A stretch of DNA of 17,172 bases, taken from contig JAGVII010000081.1 of assembly GCA_020056155.1 (NCBI GenBank), positions 1 to 17,172 on the forward strand, written 5' to 3'. Shown here in pieces: positions 8,274-16,579 of this stretch. A program made the translations under genes and the position numbers. Positions within the stretch are counted from its first letter, which is position 1; every line of letters begins with the position of its first letter. The DNA comes from Afipia sp. Its GTDB lineage: Bacteria > Pseudomonadota > Alphaproteobacteria > Rhizobiales > Xanthobacteraceae. The notes under the pieces were generated by a model. The model saw only the letters and a program-made list of their open reading frames with translations. It ran no database searches and was not told where the DNA came from.

Positions 8274-11003
8274 TTACGTTTCGCTCGTGATCCGCGCCGC
8301 GCAATATTTGTACTCTGGAACCCGCGTCGTCGGGTCGAGCGCCGAATTCGTGAGATCGTTGGCCGCCGCTTCGAAATAAGCGAACGGCATCCAGATCACG
8401 CCCGCCTGAAGACCGACGTCGCGACATGGGGCGACGGTCACACCGCCGCGCCGAGTCGCAACGCGGACGCGCGCGGCGCATTCGAGCCCGAGCGCGTCGA
8501 ATACGTCGGCGGCGATACGAACCATTGGCTCCGGCGCGAGCGCGTGGAGAACCGGCGCCCGCCGCGTCATCGAACCGGTGTGCCAATGCTCCAGCAGCCT
8601 GCCGGTGACCAGGATCAGCGGATAGTCCGCATCCGGCTCCTCCGCCGGTCCACGCCCATCAAGCGCGGCGATGCGTGCGCGGCCGGCCGGCGTCGGAAAT
8701 CGCTCGGCAAACAGGCTTCGGGCCGACCCGTTGGCCGACGCAAGCGGCAGAGCGAGTGCCCCACGGCCCTCCAACATCGACCAGCTTGTACCGGCCAGCA
8801 TCGGGACGGCCGCCGCCATTTCGTCGAACAGTCCGGCAAGCGCGTCGTGTCGCCACGGCGCATCGAGGCGCCGCGCCAACTCCGCCGTGATCCACCAATC
8901 CGGGCGCGCGGCGCCGGGCGCCGGCACGGCGGGCGTGAGCAGTTGCACGACCCGATCGGTGTTGGTCACCGATCCACTGCGTTCCGCAAGCGCCGCGGCT
9001 GGCAGGATGACGTCGGCGAAAGCCGCCGTCTCGGTCGGGAAGATGTCCTGCACGACGAGATGATCAAGCCGCGCCAGCGCCTCGCGGGTTCGCGCCAGAT
9101 CGGGATTGGCCATGGCGGGGTTGCCGCCGGCGACATAGAGCCCGCGGATCCGCCCCTCATGCGCGGCATTCAGGATCTCGACCTGTGTGAGCCCTGCCTT
9201 CGCTGGCAGCTCGGTGCCCCACAGCGCGGTGAACCTTGCCCGCGCCTGGGGATCGCTCACCGGCGCGTAGCCGGGAAATGACGACGGTATCAGGCCGGCG
9301 TCGCAAGAACCTTGGACGTTATTCTGCCCGCGCAGCGGGTGAAGGCCGGATCCTGGCTTGCCGACATGGCCGCAGATCAGCGCCAGCGCGATGACGCAGC
9401 GAATGTTGTCCGCGCCATGCACGTGCTGCGATGCGCCCATGCCCCAAAAGGACATCGCTCGTTCAGCGGTCGCAAACATCCGCGCCGCCGAGACGAGCAA
9501 GTCGGCGTCAACACCGGTGAGTCGCTGCGCGAGTTGCGGCGTCACTCCGCGCACACGCGCGGCGAGTTCGTCGAAGCCGTCGATCCGCTCGCGCACGAAC
9601 GTACGGTCGTACAGCCCTTCGCAGATCACCACGTTCAACATGGCCGAGATAAGGGTGACGTCGGTCCCTGGCCTCAGGGCGAGATGATAAGTGGCGTGAC
9701 GCGCGAACGATTGGCGATAGGGATCGACCAGGATCAGCTTGGTTCCACGGCGCACCGCGTTCTTCATGAAGGTCGCGCCAACCGGATGGTTCACCTCGGG
9801 GTTCGAGCCAACCATCAGCACCACGTCGGCGCGGTCGATTTCGTCGATCGGCGCCGTGACCGCCGAATAGCCGATCGCCTCGCCGAGCGGCGGCACGGAA
9901 GCGCACAAACGCGTGCAATGATCGACATGCGGCGTTCCGAGCACAGTGCGCGCCAGTTTCTGCAAGATATACGCGTCTTCGTTGGAAGCCTTGGCCGAAC
10001 CGAGTACCGCAAGCGCGTCGGCGCCGTGCCGGTCGGCGACAGCTCTGAGCCCGGCCGCAGCACGGTCCAAAGCTTCGTCCCAGGAGGCCGGGCGGAAGAA
10101 GTCGCGCACTGCATCGGGCCCGGCTACCGCAACGGCATGCTTGGGCGCGTCCTGGCGACGGATCAGCGGCACCGTGAGGCGATCAGGATGGTGCAGGAAG
10201 TCGAAGCCGAACCTGCCCTTGACGCACAGCCGGCTGCGATTGGCCGGCCCGTCGGCGCCGTCCGCCCGCACCACCCGCCCGTCAGCCACCGTCAACTCGA
10301 TCCGGCAGCCGACGCTGCAAAACGGGCAGATCGTTTCCGCCGTTGTCGTCGGCTCAGTTTCCGCGATGGGCGCCGCGACCGGAGCCAAAGCGCCGGTCGG
10401 GCAAACCTGGACGCATTCGCCGCAAGCCACACAGGAACTGTCGGTCAGGGGCACGTTGGCGTCGAAGACGATGCACGCCTCGGCACCGCGACCGGCCACA
10501 CCGATCACGCCGTTGACTTGAACGTCCTGGCAGGCCGTGCGGCACAGCCCGCAGCGGATGCAGGCGTCGAGGTCGACGGTGATCGCGGGATGCTGCTGCG
10601 TGACCCGCTCGATCGTCGGCCGATGGCCAAACCGCGTCGCGCCAACACCAACCTGGGCAAGCGCCTCAGCCAGACGCGAGCCGGGACGCAAGGCCTCGGG
10701 GCCCTGTTCCGAGAGAGTCAGCTCAGCAACCAACCGGCGGGTCTGCAGGACCCGCTCGCTCGACGTCCGCACGACCTGTCCCTCCTCCGCCTCGCGGCGG
10801 CAGGAAGGCGCAAGCGTGCGCTCACCTTTAATCTCGACCAGGCAAAACCGGCAGGACGCTTCGGCGGCGTAGCCCGTGCGGTCGCAGGCGCAGACATTCG
10901 GAATAGCGATGCCGCACTGGCGTGCCGCCTCGAGCAGGGTCGTCCCGGCCGGAACATCGACGACCTGGTCGTCAATGCGAAGCGCAAATGAAGTCTCGGT
11001 CAT
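8274..11003 (-). CDS. fdhF: Formate-dehydrogenase-family molybdopterin oxidoreductase, alpha subunit, atypical active-site loop
   Basis: A 909-residue, probably cytoplasmic (no Tat signal) molybdoenzyme. Domains in order: N-terminal [2Fe-2S] ferredoxin (Cys40, 51, 54, 68); a 60-residue linker where NuoG-like subunits carry His-Cys3 ligands, absent here; two [4Fe-4S] motifs (Cys148/151/154/158 and 191/194/197/201); the molybdopterin Fe4S4 domain (Cys226/229/233/260, then Lys262); the Mo-bis-MGD core; and a C-terminal dinucleotide-binding domain with GRLLEHWHTGSMTRR (801-815) and a typical SALDPTTRVPEYKYCAAR ending. Family hallmarks LRGQNNVQG (Arg558) and TETAAFADVILPA are present. The catalytic Cys is Cys367 in DHCTRLCASVPPL; formate dehydrogenases normally have His directly after Cys/Sec, and here it is Ala. 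Electron acceptor is unknown, since no diaphorase lies nearby. It is last in the phn-like operon, 21 bases after phnC. The family is certain; formate as substrate is not. Confidence 0.88.
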   Translation of the reverse strand: MTETSFALRIDDQVVDVPAGTTLLEAARQCGIAIPNVCACDRTGYAAEASCRFCLVEIKGERTLAPSCRREAEEGQVVRTSSERVLQTRRLVAELTLSEQGPEALRPGSRLAEALAQVGVGATRFGHRPTIERVTQQHPAITVDLDACIRCGLCRTACQDVQVNGVIGVAGRGAEACIVFDANVPLTDSSCVACGECVQVCPTGALAPVAAPIAETEPTTTAETICPFCSVGCRIELTVADGRVVRADGADGPANRSRLCVKGRFGFDFLHHPDRLTVPLIRRQDAPKHAVAVAGPDAVRDFFRPASWDEALDRAAAGLRAVADRHGADALAVLGSAKASNEDAYILQKLARTVLGTPHVDHCTRLCASVPPLGEAIGYSAVTAPIDEIDRADVVLMVGSNPEVNHPVGATFMKNAVRRGTKLILVDPYRQSFARHATYHLALRPGTDVTLISAMLNVVICEGLYDRTFVRERIDGFDELAARVRGVTPQLAQRLTGVDADLLVSAARMFATAERAMSFWGMGASQHVHGADNIRCVIALALICGHVGKPGSGLHPLRGQNNVQGSCDAGLIPSSFPGYAPVSDPQARARFTALWGTELPAKAGLTQVEILNAAHEGRIRGLYVAGGNPAMANPDLARTREALARLDHLVVQDIFPTETAAFADVILPAAALAERSGSVTNTDRVVQLLTPAVPAPGAARPDWWITAELARRLDAPWRHDALAGLFDEMAAAVPMLAGTSWSMLEGRGALALPLASANGSARSLFAERFPTPAGRARIAALDGRGPAEEPDADYPLILVTGRLLEHWHTGSMTRRAPVLHALAPEPMVRIAADVFDALGLECAARVRVATRRGGVTVAPCRDVGLQAGVIWMPFAYFEAAANDLTNSALDPTTRVPEYKYCAARITSET

Positions 11004-11024
11004 CGCGAATCGCGGAATTTATGG

Positions 11025-11819
11025 TCAGGACACATAGAGCCGATCGCGCACGTCGCGGCTGAATTCCGACGGCCGGCCATTGAAGAACACCCGCCCGGCC
11101 TTGAGCGCGACAATCCGGTCGGCGTAGCGAACCGCGAGGTCAACCTGGTGCAGGCTGCACAGCACCGTGATGCCGTGCTCCTTGGCACTATGCTGCATGA
11201 TCTGAAGGAGGTTCTCGGCGGATTCCGGATCCAGGCTGGAGATTGGCTCGTCCGCCAAAACAACATCGCCCTGCTGAGCGAGCGCGCGGGCGAACGCGAC
11301 GCGCTGCTGCTGGCCACCCGACAGACGCTCTGCGCGCTGATAGGCTTGCTCGAGCAGCCCGACATTGTCGAGGCACGCCAGCGCGAGCTGGCGGTCCTCG
11401 AAATTGAAGCGGCGGAGCAGCACGCGCCACAGCGACGCGGTTGCGAGGCGCGCGGCCAGCACATTGTCGATAGCCGTCAGCCGCTTGACCAAGTTGAACT
11501 GCTGGAAAACGAAACCGATCTGCCGGCGAAACCGGACGAGCTCTCTGGGCCTTAGCGTGGTGACGTCGGTATCGTCGATAACGATGCGGCCGGAATCGGG
11601 CTCGATCAGCCGCGTCAGACAGCGGAACAGGGTCGACTTGCCGCAGCCACTGGGGCCAAGCAGCACGACGAACTCGCCTTTCGCGACTTCAAATGTGATG
11701 CGATCGAGGATCAATTTTTCGCCGAAACTCTTGCAGATGTCGTCGACGCGGATCGCCGGCCGCAGCCGCTCCACCGGGATCACATCGGCCGAGACATCGA
11801 TCTTCACCAGCCTGTTCAT
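11025..11819 (-). CDS. phnC: PhnC-type phosphonate/oxyanion ABC transporter ATP-binding protein
   Basis: This is the ATPase subunit of an ABC importer of the phosphonate class. The 264-residue product has Walker A GPSGCGKST (55-63), signature LSGGQQQR (166-173), Walker B DVVLADEP (185-192) and the switch histidine in SLHQVDLA. The Q-loop region RRQIGFVFQQFNLVKRLTAIDNVL is typical of PhnC and distinguishes it from general amino-acid or nitrate ATPases. A leader of about 20 residues precedes the first ATPase strand. The ATG overlaps the phnE stop by four bases, and the molybdoenzyme gene starts 21 bases after the stop, so all three are probably on one transcript. PhnC relatives also serve phosphite and other oxyanions, so the substrate is open. 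Confidence 0.9.
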   Translation of the reverse strand: MNRLVKIDVSADVIPVERLRPAIRVDDICKSFGEKLILDRITFEVAKGEFVVLLGPSGCGKSTLFRCLTRLIEPDSGRIVIDDTDVTTLRPRELVRFRRQIGFVFQQFNLVKRLTAIDNVLAARLATASLWRVLLRRFNFEDRQLALACLDNVGLLEQAYQRAERLSGGQQQRVAFARALAQQGDVVLADEPISSLDPESAENLLQIMQHSAKEHGITVLCSLHQVDLAVRYADRIVALKAGRVFFNGRPSEFSRDVRDRLYVS

Positions 11820-12712
11820 GACAGTGTCTCCTCAGCGCAGACCTGTTCGATGCGGCGAGCGACGGGAAGCGGCCGAGACCGACCACTGCCCGGGTTCAAC
11901 ACGCGACGGCGCAACCAGCCGCTCAGCGTGTCGATGGCGATGACCATGATCAGGATCACCCCCAACACGGTGAGCATCTTCGGGAAGTCGAGAAGGTCGA
12001 TGGAGTCCTTCAGGGTTTGGCCGATCCCACCAGCACCGACGATACCGAGGACAGTCGAGGCGCGAACGTTGAATTCCCAGATGTAGAGAATGACGGCGAC
12101 GATATTCGGAAACACGTCGGGAAGCAGCGCGTAGCGGAACGTCTTGACCGGGCCGGCGCCTGTCAGCTTGACGGCTTCGATCGGCCCCGGATCGGCCGGT
12201 TCGATGACTTCCGTCAGCAGCTTGCCGAGCGCACCGGTCATGTTGAATGCGATCGCAAGGACACCAGTGAACGGACCGAAGCCGACGGCGGCGACGAAGA
12301 TCAGCGCGAACACCATGATTTCGGTGCCGCGCAACGTCGACAGCAGGCCACGGACGAGGCGGTAAATGACTGGATATGGTGTGGTGTTGGTGGCTGCGAG
12401 TGGCGCGAGCACGCAGGCGGCCAGTAGCGCGAAGATCGTTCCGACCGTCGCCATCGCCAACGTCTGGAAGGCGTCGCGCAGGATCCGTTTGATGTCGCTG
12501 AGATCGGGCGGAAACATCTGGCCGAACCAACCGGCAACCTTGGGCAAGCCGACGATCAACTTGTTCAGGTCGACGTCGACCGCCATGAAGGTCGCCGCCA
12601 AGAAGGCAATGACCAGCACGAAGACCGCGGCTTGCGCCAGGTTAGAGAGGCTGAACACCGGCGGATGTGGCTCAAGATAGCGCCGCCCCGCCGCGTAAGA
12701 GGTCATCCTCAC
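11816..12712 (-). CDS. phnE: PhnE-type phosphonate/oxyanion ABC transporter permease
   Basis: A 298-residue inner-membrane protein. One N-terminal hydrophobic helix (about residues 26-45) is followed by a binding-protein-dependent permease domain with four or five more. Characteristic PhnE segments are LSTLRGTEIMVFALIF, GPFTGVLAIAFNMTGALGKLL, and the ATPase-contacting loop GPIEAVKLTGAGPVKTFRYALLPDVFPN followed by YIWEFNVRASTVLGIVGAGGIG. The GTG at 12712 is preferred because a GGAG lies at good spacing; the ATG at 12706 would remove only two residues. It lies 62 bases downstream of the truncated phnD and overlaps phnC (ATGA). The gene is intact. Confidence 0.9.
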   Translation of the reverse strand: MRMTSYAAGRRYLEPHPPVFSLSNLAQAAVFVLVIAFLAATFMAVDVDLNKLIVGLPKVAGWFGQMFPPDLSDIKRILRDAFQTLAMATVGTIFALLAACVLAPLAATNTTPYPVIYRLVRGLLSTLRGTEIMVFALIFVAAVGFGPFTGVLAIAFNMTGALGKLLTEVIEPADPGPIEAVKLTGAGPVKTFRYALLPDVFPNIVAVILYIWEFNVRASTVLGIVGAGGIGQTLKDSIDLLDFPKMLTVLGVILIMVIAIDTLSGWLRRRVLNPGSGRSRPLPVARRIEQVCAEETLS

Positions 12713-12745
12713 GGCTCTGCTCCAGTTCGATAGGATGGATGCGGA

Positions 12746-12762
12746 GCCCGCCCAGGGCGGGC
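12746..12762. other. GC-rich hairpin between phnD and phnE
   Basis: GCCCGCCC and GGGCGGGC flank a single A, an almost perfect 8-base-arm palindrome 12 bases past the phnD stop in the direction of transcription. No T-run follows on the minus strand, so it is not a normal intrinsic terminator. It could stabilise the upstream message or lower expression of phnE and the genes after it. Confidence 0.4.
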
Positions 12763-12774
12763 CCCGCGCATGAG

Positions 12775-13623
<849 letters not shown>

Positions 13624-13651
13624 CACCGTCTTGAGCAAAAAAGGGAACTCC

Positions 13652-14626
13652 ATGACGCCTCTCTCTTTCGGCACGACCCGTCGGCAGCTATTAACGGGAA
13701 TTAGCGCGCTGGGCGGACTTGGCGCCATTGGTGCCACGCGCTCGCTCGCGCAGGAATCGATCGAGATACAGATCGGCGAGGGCACAGTCCCCGACTACAC
13801 GCATTTTTATGTCGCCGATGACCTCGGTCTGTGGAGCAAGCAAGGTCTAAAGGCGACCTCGACGATGTTTCCCTCGGGGCGCATTGCTTTGGATGCACTT
13901 GTCAGCGGCCAAGTCAAAATTGCAACGTGCGCGGAAACACCGGTCATGTTCGCTGCCATCAATGAGATTCCCGTAAGGGTAATCGCGTCTGTCATTAAGT
14001 ATGAGCCGTTCGATCTGGTCGTCGGCCCAAACATACAGAGCCTGGACGAACTCAAGGCAAAGCGCATTGGCTACTCCCAAGGAACCAATGCTCACTACTA
14101 CCTTGCAAGTTTGCTCAGGAGCAAAGGCTTGACCGCAGCTGACGTTGCCGCGGTGAATCTACCGGTTGCCAATTTCGTCCCAAGTCTCGTCGGCGGCGCT
14201 ATTGACGCTTTCGTTTGGAGCGAGCCACTCATCACCGCGGCGCTCAAGCAGGGGCCGTTCAAGCGTTTGCGAAGCGAGGGGCTGTACAGTGCCTATGGAT
14301 GCGTCGTCGCGATGCAATCGACCATCGACAGTAACCCGGAGATGCTGATTAGGGCCGTGAGAACACTCGTGGCCGCTCATGCGGTCGTGAAGAGCGCGCC
14401 CGAACAGGCAATGGACATCATATCAGCAAAGCTCAAGCTGGAGCGCTCGTCTGTTCCCGAGCTCTGGAAAGACTTGCATTTCGGCGTCGGCATAAACCGC
14501 GCATCGATGACCGTTGATCTGGTCAAGGAAGCTGAATGGGCATTCGCGAATAATCTCGTGAAGCCTGGAGCAAAAATGCCGTCATTCGACCAGGTCGTGA
14601 CGGATAGCATCGTGAAACGAGTATGA
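13652..14626 (+). CDS. NitT/TauT-family ABC transporter substrate-binding protein (Tat signal)
   Basis: The extracytoplasmic binding protein of an ABC importer in the nitrate/sulfonate/taurine/thiamin-precursor (NMT1/SsuA-like) family. The product is 324 residues from the ATG at 13652, which has GGGA 6 to 7 bases upstream; a TTG at 13631 would add seven residues but lacks a better site. The N-terminus has a twin-arginine signal (TTRRQLLTG, Arg10-Arg11), a hydrophobic stretch and a likely cut near SLAQE (about residue 34). Typical family features follow: HFYVADDLGLWSKQGL, the ALDALVSGQVKIATC segment, LDELKAKRIGYSQGTNAHYYLASLLRSKGL and VGGAIDAFVWSEP. The ligand cannot be told from sequence. It overlaps the ATPase gene by four bases (ATGA). 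Confidence 0.88.
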   Translation: MTPLSFGTTRRQLLTGISALGGLGAIGATRSLAQESIEIQIGEGTVPDYTHFYVADDLGLWSKQGLKATSTMFPSGRIALDALVSGQVKIATCAETPVMFAAINEIPVRVIASVIKYEPFDLVVGPNIQSLDELKAKRIGYSQGTNAHYYLASLLRSKGLTAADVAAVNLPVANFVPSLVGGAIDAFVWSEPLITAALKQGPFKRLRSEGLYSAYGCVVAMQSTIDSNPEMLIRAVRTLVAAHAVVKSAPEQAMDIISAKLKLERSSVPELWKDLHFGVGINRASMTVDLVKEAEWAFANNLVKPGAKMPSFDQVVTDSIVKRV

Positions 14627-15447
14627 TAGCAACGGCGGCGCCGGCTATTCCCTTCGCTGAACTGAACGCAAGGAGTTCACAGCGAACGGGCGGACGCTCC
14701 GCGATCGATTGTCGGGGGGTGACGTTTGGGTACGCCGCTTCTGTCGGCGCAAAATCGATCATTTTCAATCTCAGTCTAACAATCAAAAACGGCGAATTCG
14801 TCTGCGTTCTCGGACAGAGCGGATGCGGAAAGACAACCTTGTTGTGCCTCATCGCGGGTTTTCTCCGGCCGACCTCCGGCGACATCGTTGTCGAAGGGCA
14901 GAGAGTGCGAGGGCCAGATCCCCAGCGCGGGATGGTGTTTCAGGAGTACTCCCTGTTTCCATGGCTAACGACACGCGGGAATGTCGAGTTTGGGCTCCGC
15001 ATGCGAGGGGTAAGCAGGTCAGAACGTCGTGCCACGTCTGATCGGTACCTAGAGTTGGTTGGACTGGGTCAGGCTGCTGGCAACTATCCGTTCCAGCTTT
15101 CAGGAGGAATGAAGCAGCGCGCCGCCATTGCACGAGCGCTGGCCGCAAATCCGCGCGCCCTGTTAATGGATGAACCGTTTGCCGCATTGGATGCGATGAC
15201 GCGGGCCCATTTGCAGGAACAATTGCTTGCGATCTATAGGCAAGCCCGAATGACCATTGTATTCGTTACGCACAACATTGCAGAGGCGATATCATTGGCG
15301 ACACGTATCATCGTGCTCGGCCAGGGCGGCCAAATCATCGAAGATTTGCCGGTGACGAGCGAGTATCCGCGATCGCGCACAGGGCCGGAATTCAATGAAT
15401 TGTATAATAGGCTTGGAACTGCGTTGGGCGCGAGGCAGATCGAATGA
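14623..15447 (+). CDS. NitT/TauT-family ABC transporter ATP-binding protein
   Basis: A 274-residue ATPase with Walker A GQSGCGKTT (64-72), Q-loop MVFQEYSLFPWLTTRGNVEFGL, signature LSGGMKQR (159-166), Walker B ALLMDEPF (179-186) and switch histidine VTHNIAEA. The FQEYSLFPW..NV pattern and the MDEPFAALDAMTR segment are characteristic of the SsuB/TauB/NrtD group. It lies between the binding-protein gene and the permease gene, overlapping each by four bases, so the three are translated as a coupled unit. A poorly conserved leader of about 28 residues precedes the ATPase core. Codon use is noticeably more A/T-tolerant than in the bio or molybdoenzyme genes, suggesting separate acquisition. Confidence 0.92.
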   Translation: MIATAAPAIPFAELNARSSQRTGGRSAIDCRGVTFGYAASVGAKSIIFNLSLTIKNGEFVCVLGQSGCGKTTLLCLIAGFLRPTSGDIVVEGQRVRGPDPQRGMVFQEYSLFPWLTTRGNVEFGLRMRGVSRSERRATSDRYLELVGLGQAAGNYPFQLSGGMKQRAAIARALAANPRALLMDEPFAALDAMTRAHLQEQLLAIYRQARMTIVFVTHNIAEAISLATRIIVLGQGGQIIEDLPVTSEYPRSRTGPEFNELYNRLGTALGARQIE

Positions 15448-16247
15448 CCAGGCAACACCGGGGAAGCATGAACGGCGTCAATCTGGCCAAGGGGTTGATC
15501 GGCATCGCAACTTTCCTGGCCGCATGGCAATTTCTAAGCGTGACCAAAATGGTCGACCCTGTGCTGCTTCCGCCTCCGACAGACATATTCAAGAGCAGCC
15601 TTGAACTTCTGCAAAGTGGTGAGCTCGCCAAACATGCGGCCATAAGTGCCAGAAGGGCGGCGGGCGGATTCGTGGTTGGCGCCCTGCCGGCAATCGTTAT
15701 CGGCCTTCTGACGGCACGGCTTCCCCGCTTGGCGGCCTATGTAGACCCACTTCTGCAAATGTTTCGCTCCATTCCGCCGCTTGCCCTCGTACCTTTCGGC
15801 GTGTTTTGGTTTGGAATCGGTGAAACCTCCAAAATTGCTCTCGTAGCCTGGAGCGTCTTCTTTCCAGTGTGGGTCAACACGGAAGCAGGCGTGAGGGAGG
15901 TTAGTCCGCTTCTGGTGCGGGCAGCATTTTGCCTTGGAGCAAAGCGATGGCAGATGTTTTTCTTCGTGCACTTGCCGGCCGCACTCCCTTACATCATCAC
16001 GGGTCTTAAGGTGAGCTTGTCGGCTGCAATTTCGACGCTTGTGGCGGCAGAACTAGCGGGTGCCGTGTATGGGCTTGGTTACCTCGTGCAAATCTCCCAG
16101 CAAGTGTTCCGGGTGGACTTGATGTTTGTCGGCCTGATTGCTCTCGGCATGGGAAGCTTGATCGTGAATAGGGTGTTCGACATCTGCGTCAAAGCGCTGG
16201 CTCCTTGGTATGGAGGAGAGAGAGAGGCTGTATCCGAGTCCGCGTAG
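15444..16247 (+). CDS. NitT/TauT-family ABC transporter permease
   Basis: A 267-residue inner-membrane permease of the SsuC/TauC type with about six hydrophobic segments. Early landmarks are LLPPPTDIFKSSLELL and the MFRSIPPLALVPFGVFWFGIGETSKIAL region, both characteristic of the NitT/TauT permeases. The ATPase-contacting EAA loop lies at residues 158-182 (VRAAFCLGAKRWQMFF and on). The ATG at 15444 overlaps the ATPase stop (ATGA); an ATG eight codons later is an alternative. It completes a three-gene importer with no enzyme gene beside it, so the imported compound (sulfonate, nitrate-like, or a pyrimidine/thiamin precursor are all possible) remains unknown. Confidence 0.92.
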   Translation: MTRQHRGSMNGVNLAKGLIGIATFLAAWQFLSVTKMVDPVLLPPPTDIFKSSLELLQSGELAKHAAISARRAAGGFVVGALPAIVIGLLTARLPRLAAYVDPLLQMFRSIPPLALVPFGVFWFGIGETSKIALVAWSVFFPVWVNTEAGVREVSPLLVRAAFCLGAKRWQMFFFVHLPAALPYIITGLKVSLSAAISTLVAAELAGAVYGLGYLVQISQQVFRVDLMFVGLIALGMGSLIVNRVFDICVKALAPWYGGEREAVSESA

Positions 16248-16579
16248 GGGTTCGGCAACCATGGTCGGCTGAGATAGTCCGCTCAAGGTGAACGCGATTG
16301 GCTTAGACCAGTTGCATTTTCTTGCCGCGCTGTGAATGGGTCGGGTGCAAGATGCGCCGATTGAGGCAAGCTCCAAAATTGGTGCTCGCAGGCGCTTTCG
16401 ATCCTCACCTGCGCGACGGGGCTAACCGACGGACGGGCTCAAACGCCATCGGAAACCAAGACGGGATCCCGATCACCCAAACCAAGGACCGCGCTGCGTT
16501 CTTTTTCCACGGTCGAGTAGCGGTCCGGCATCCCGGAGTGCCCGGTCGTCGCAGTGTTCGATCGCGGGTCCGCGGAACC
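16248..16579. other. Intergenic stretch between the ABC permease and the IS66 element
   Basis: No convincing gene is seen here. Plus- and minus-strand open frames of 60-107 codons cross it, but their translations are arginine/proline-rich or run antisense into the permease gene and resemble no family. No terminator hairpin with a T-run could be picked out after the permease stop. It may hold decayed mobile-element sequence. Confidence 0.4.

Noticed and set aside
8056..8379. 107-codon plus-strand frame after the integrase
   Set aside because: Its first codons are the TTGTTGGTA repeat and its last 35 are antisense to the molybdoenzyme end. The middle is not recognisable and has no ribosome site, so it is described only as a non-coding stretch.
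9312..10991. 559-codon open frame on the plus strand opposite the molybdoenzyme gene
   Set aside because: It is a shadow in high-GC sequence: the translation is Arg/His/Gln-rich with no family resemblance, while the opposite strand has a complete multidomain enzyme.
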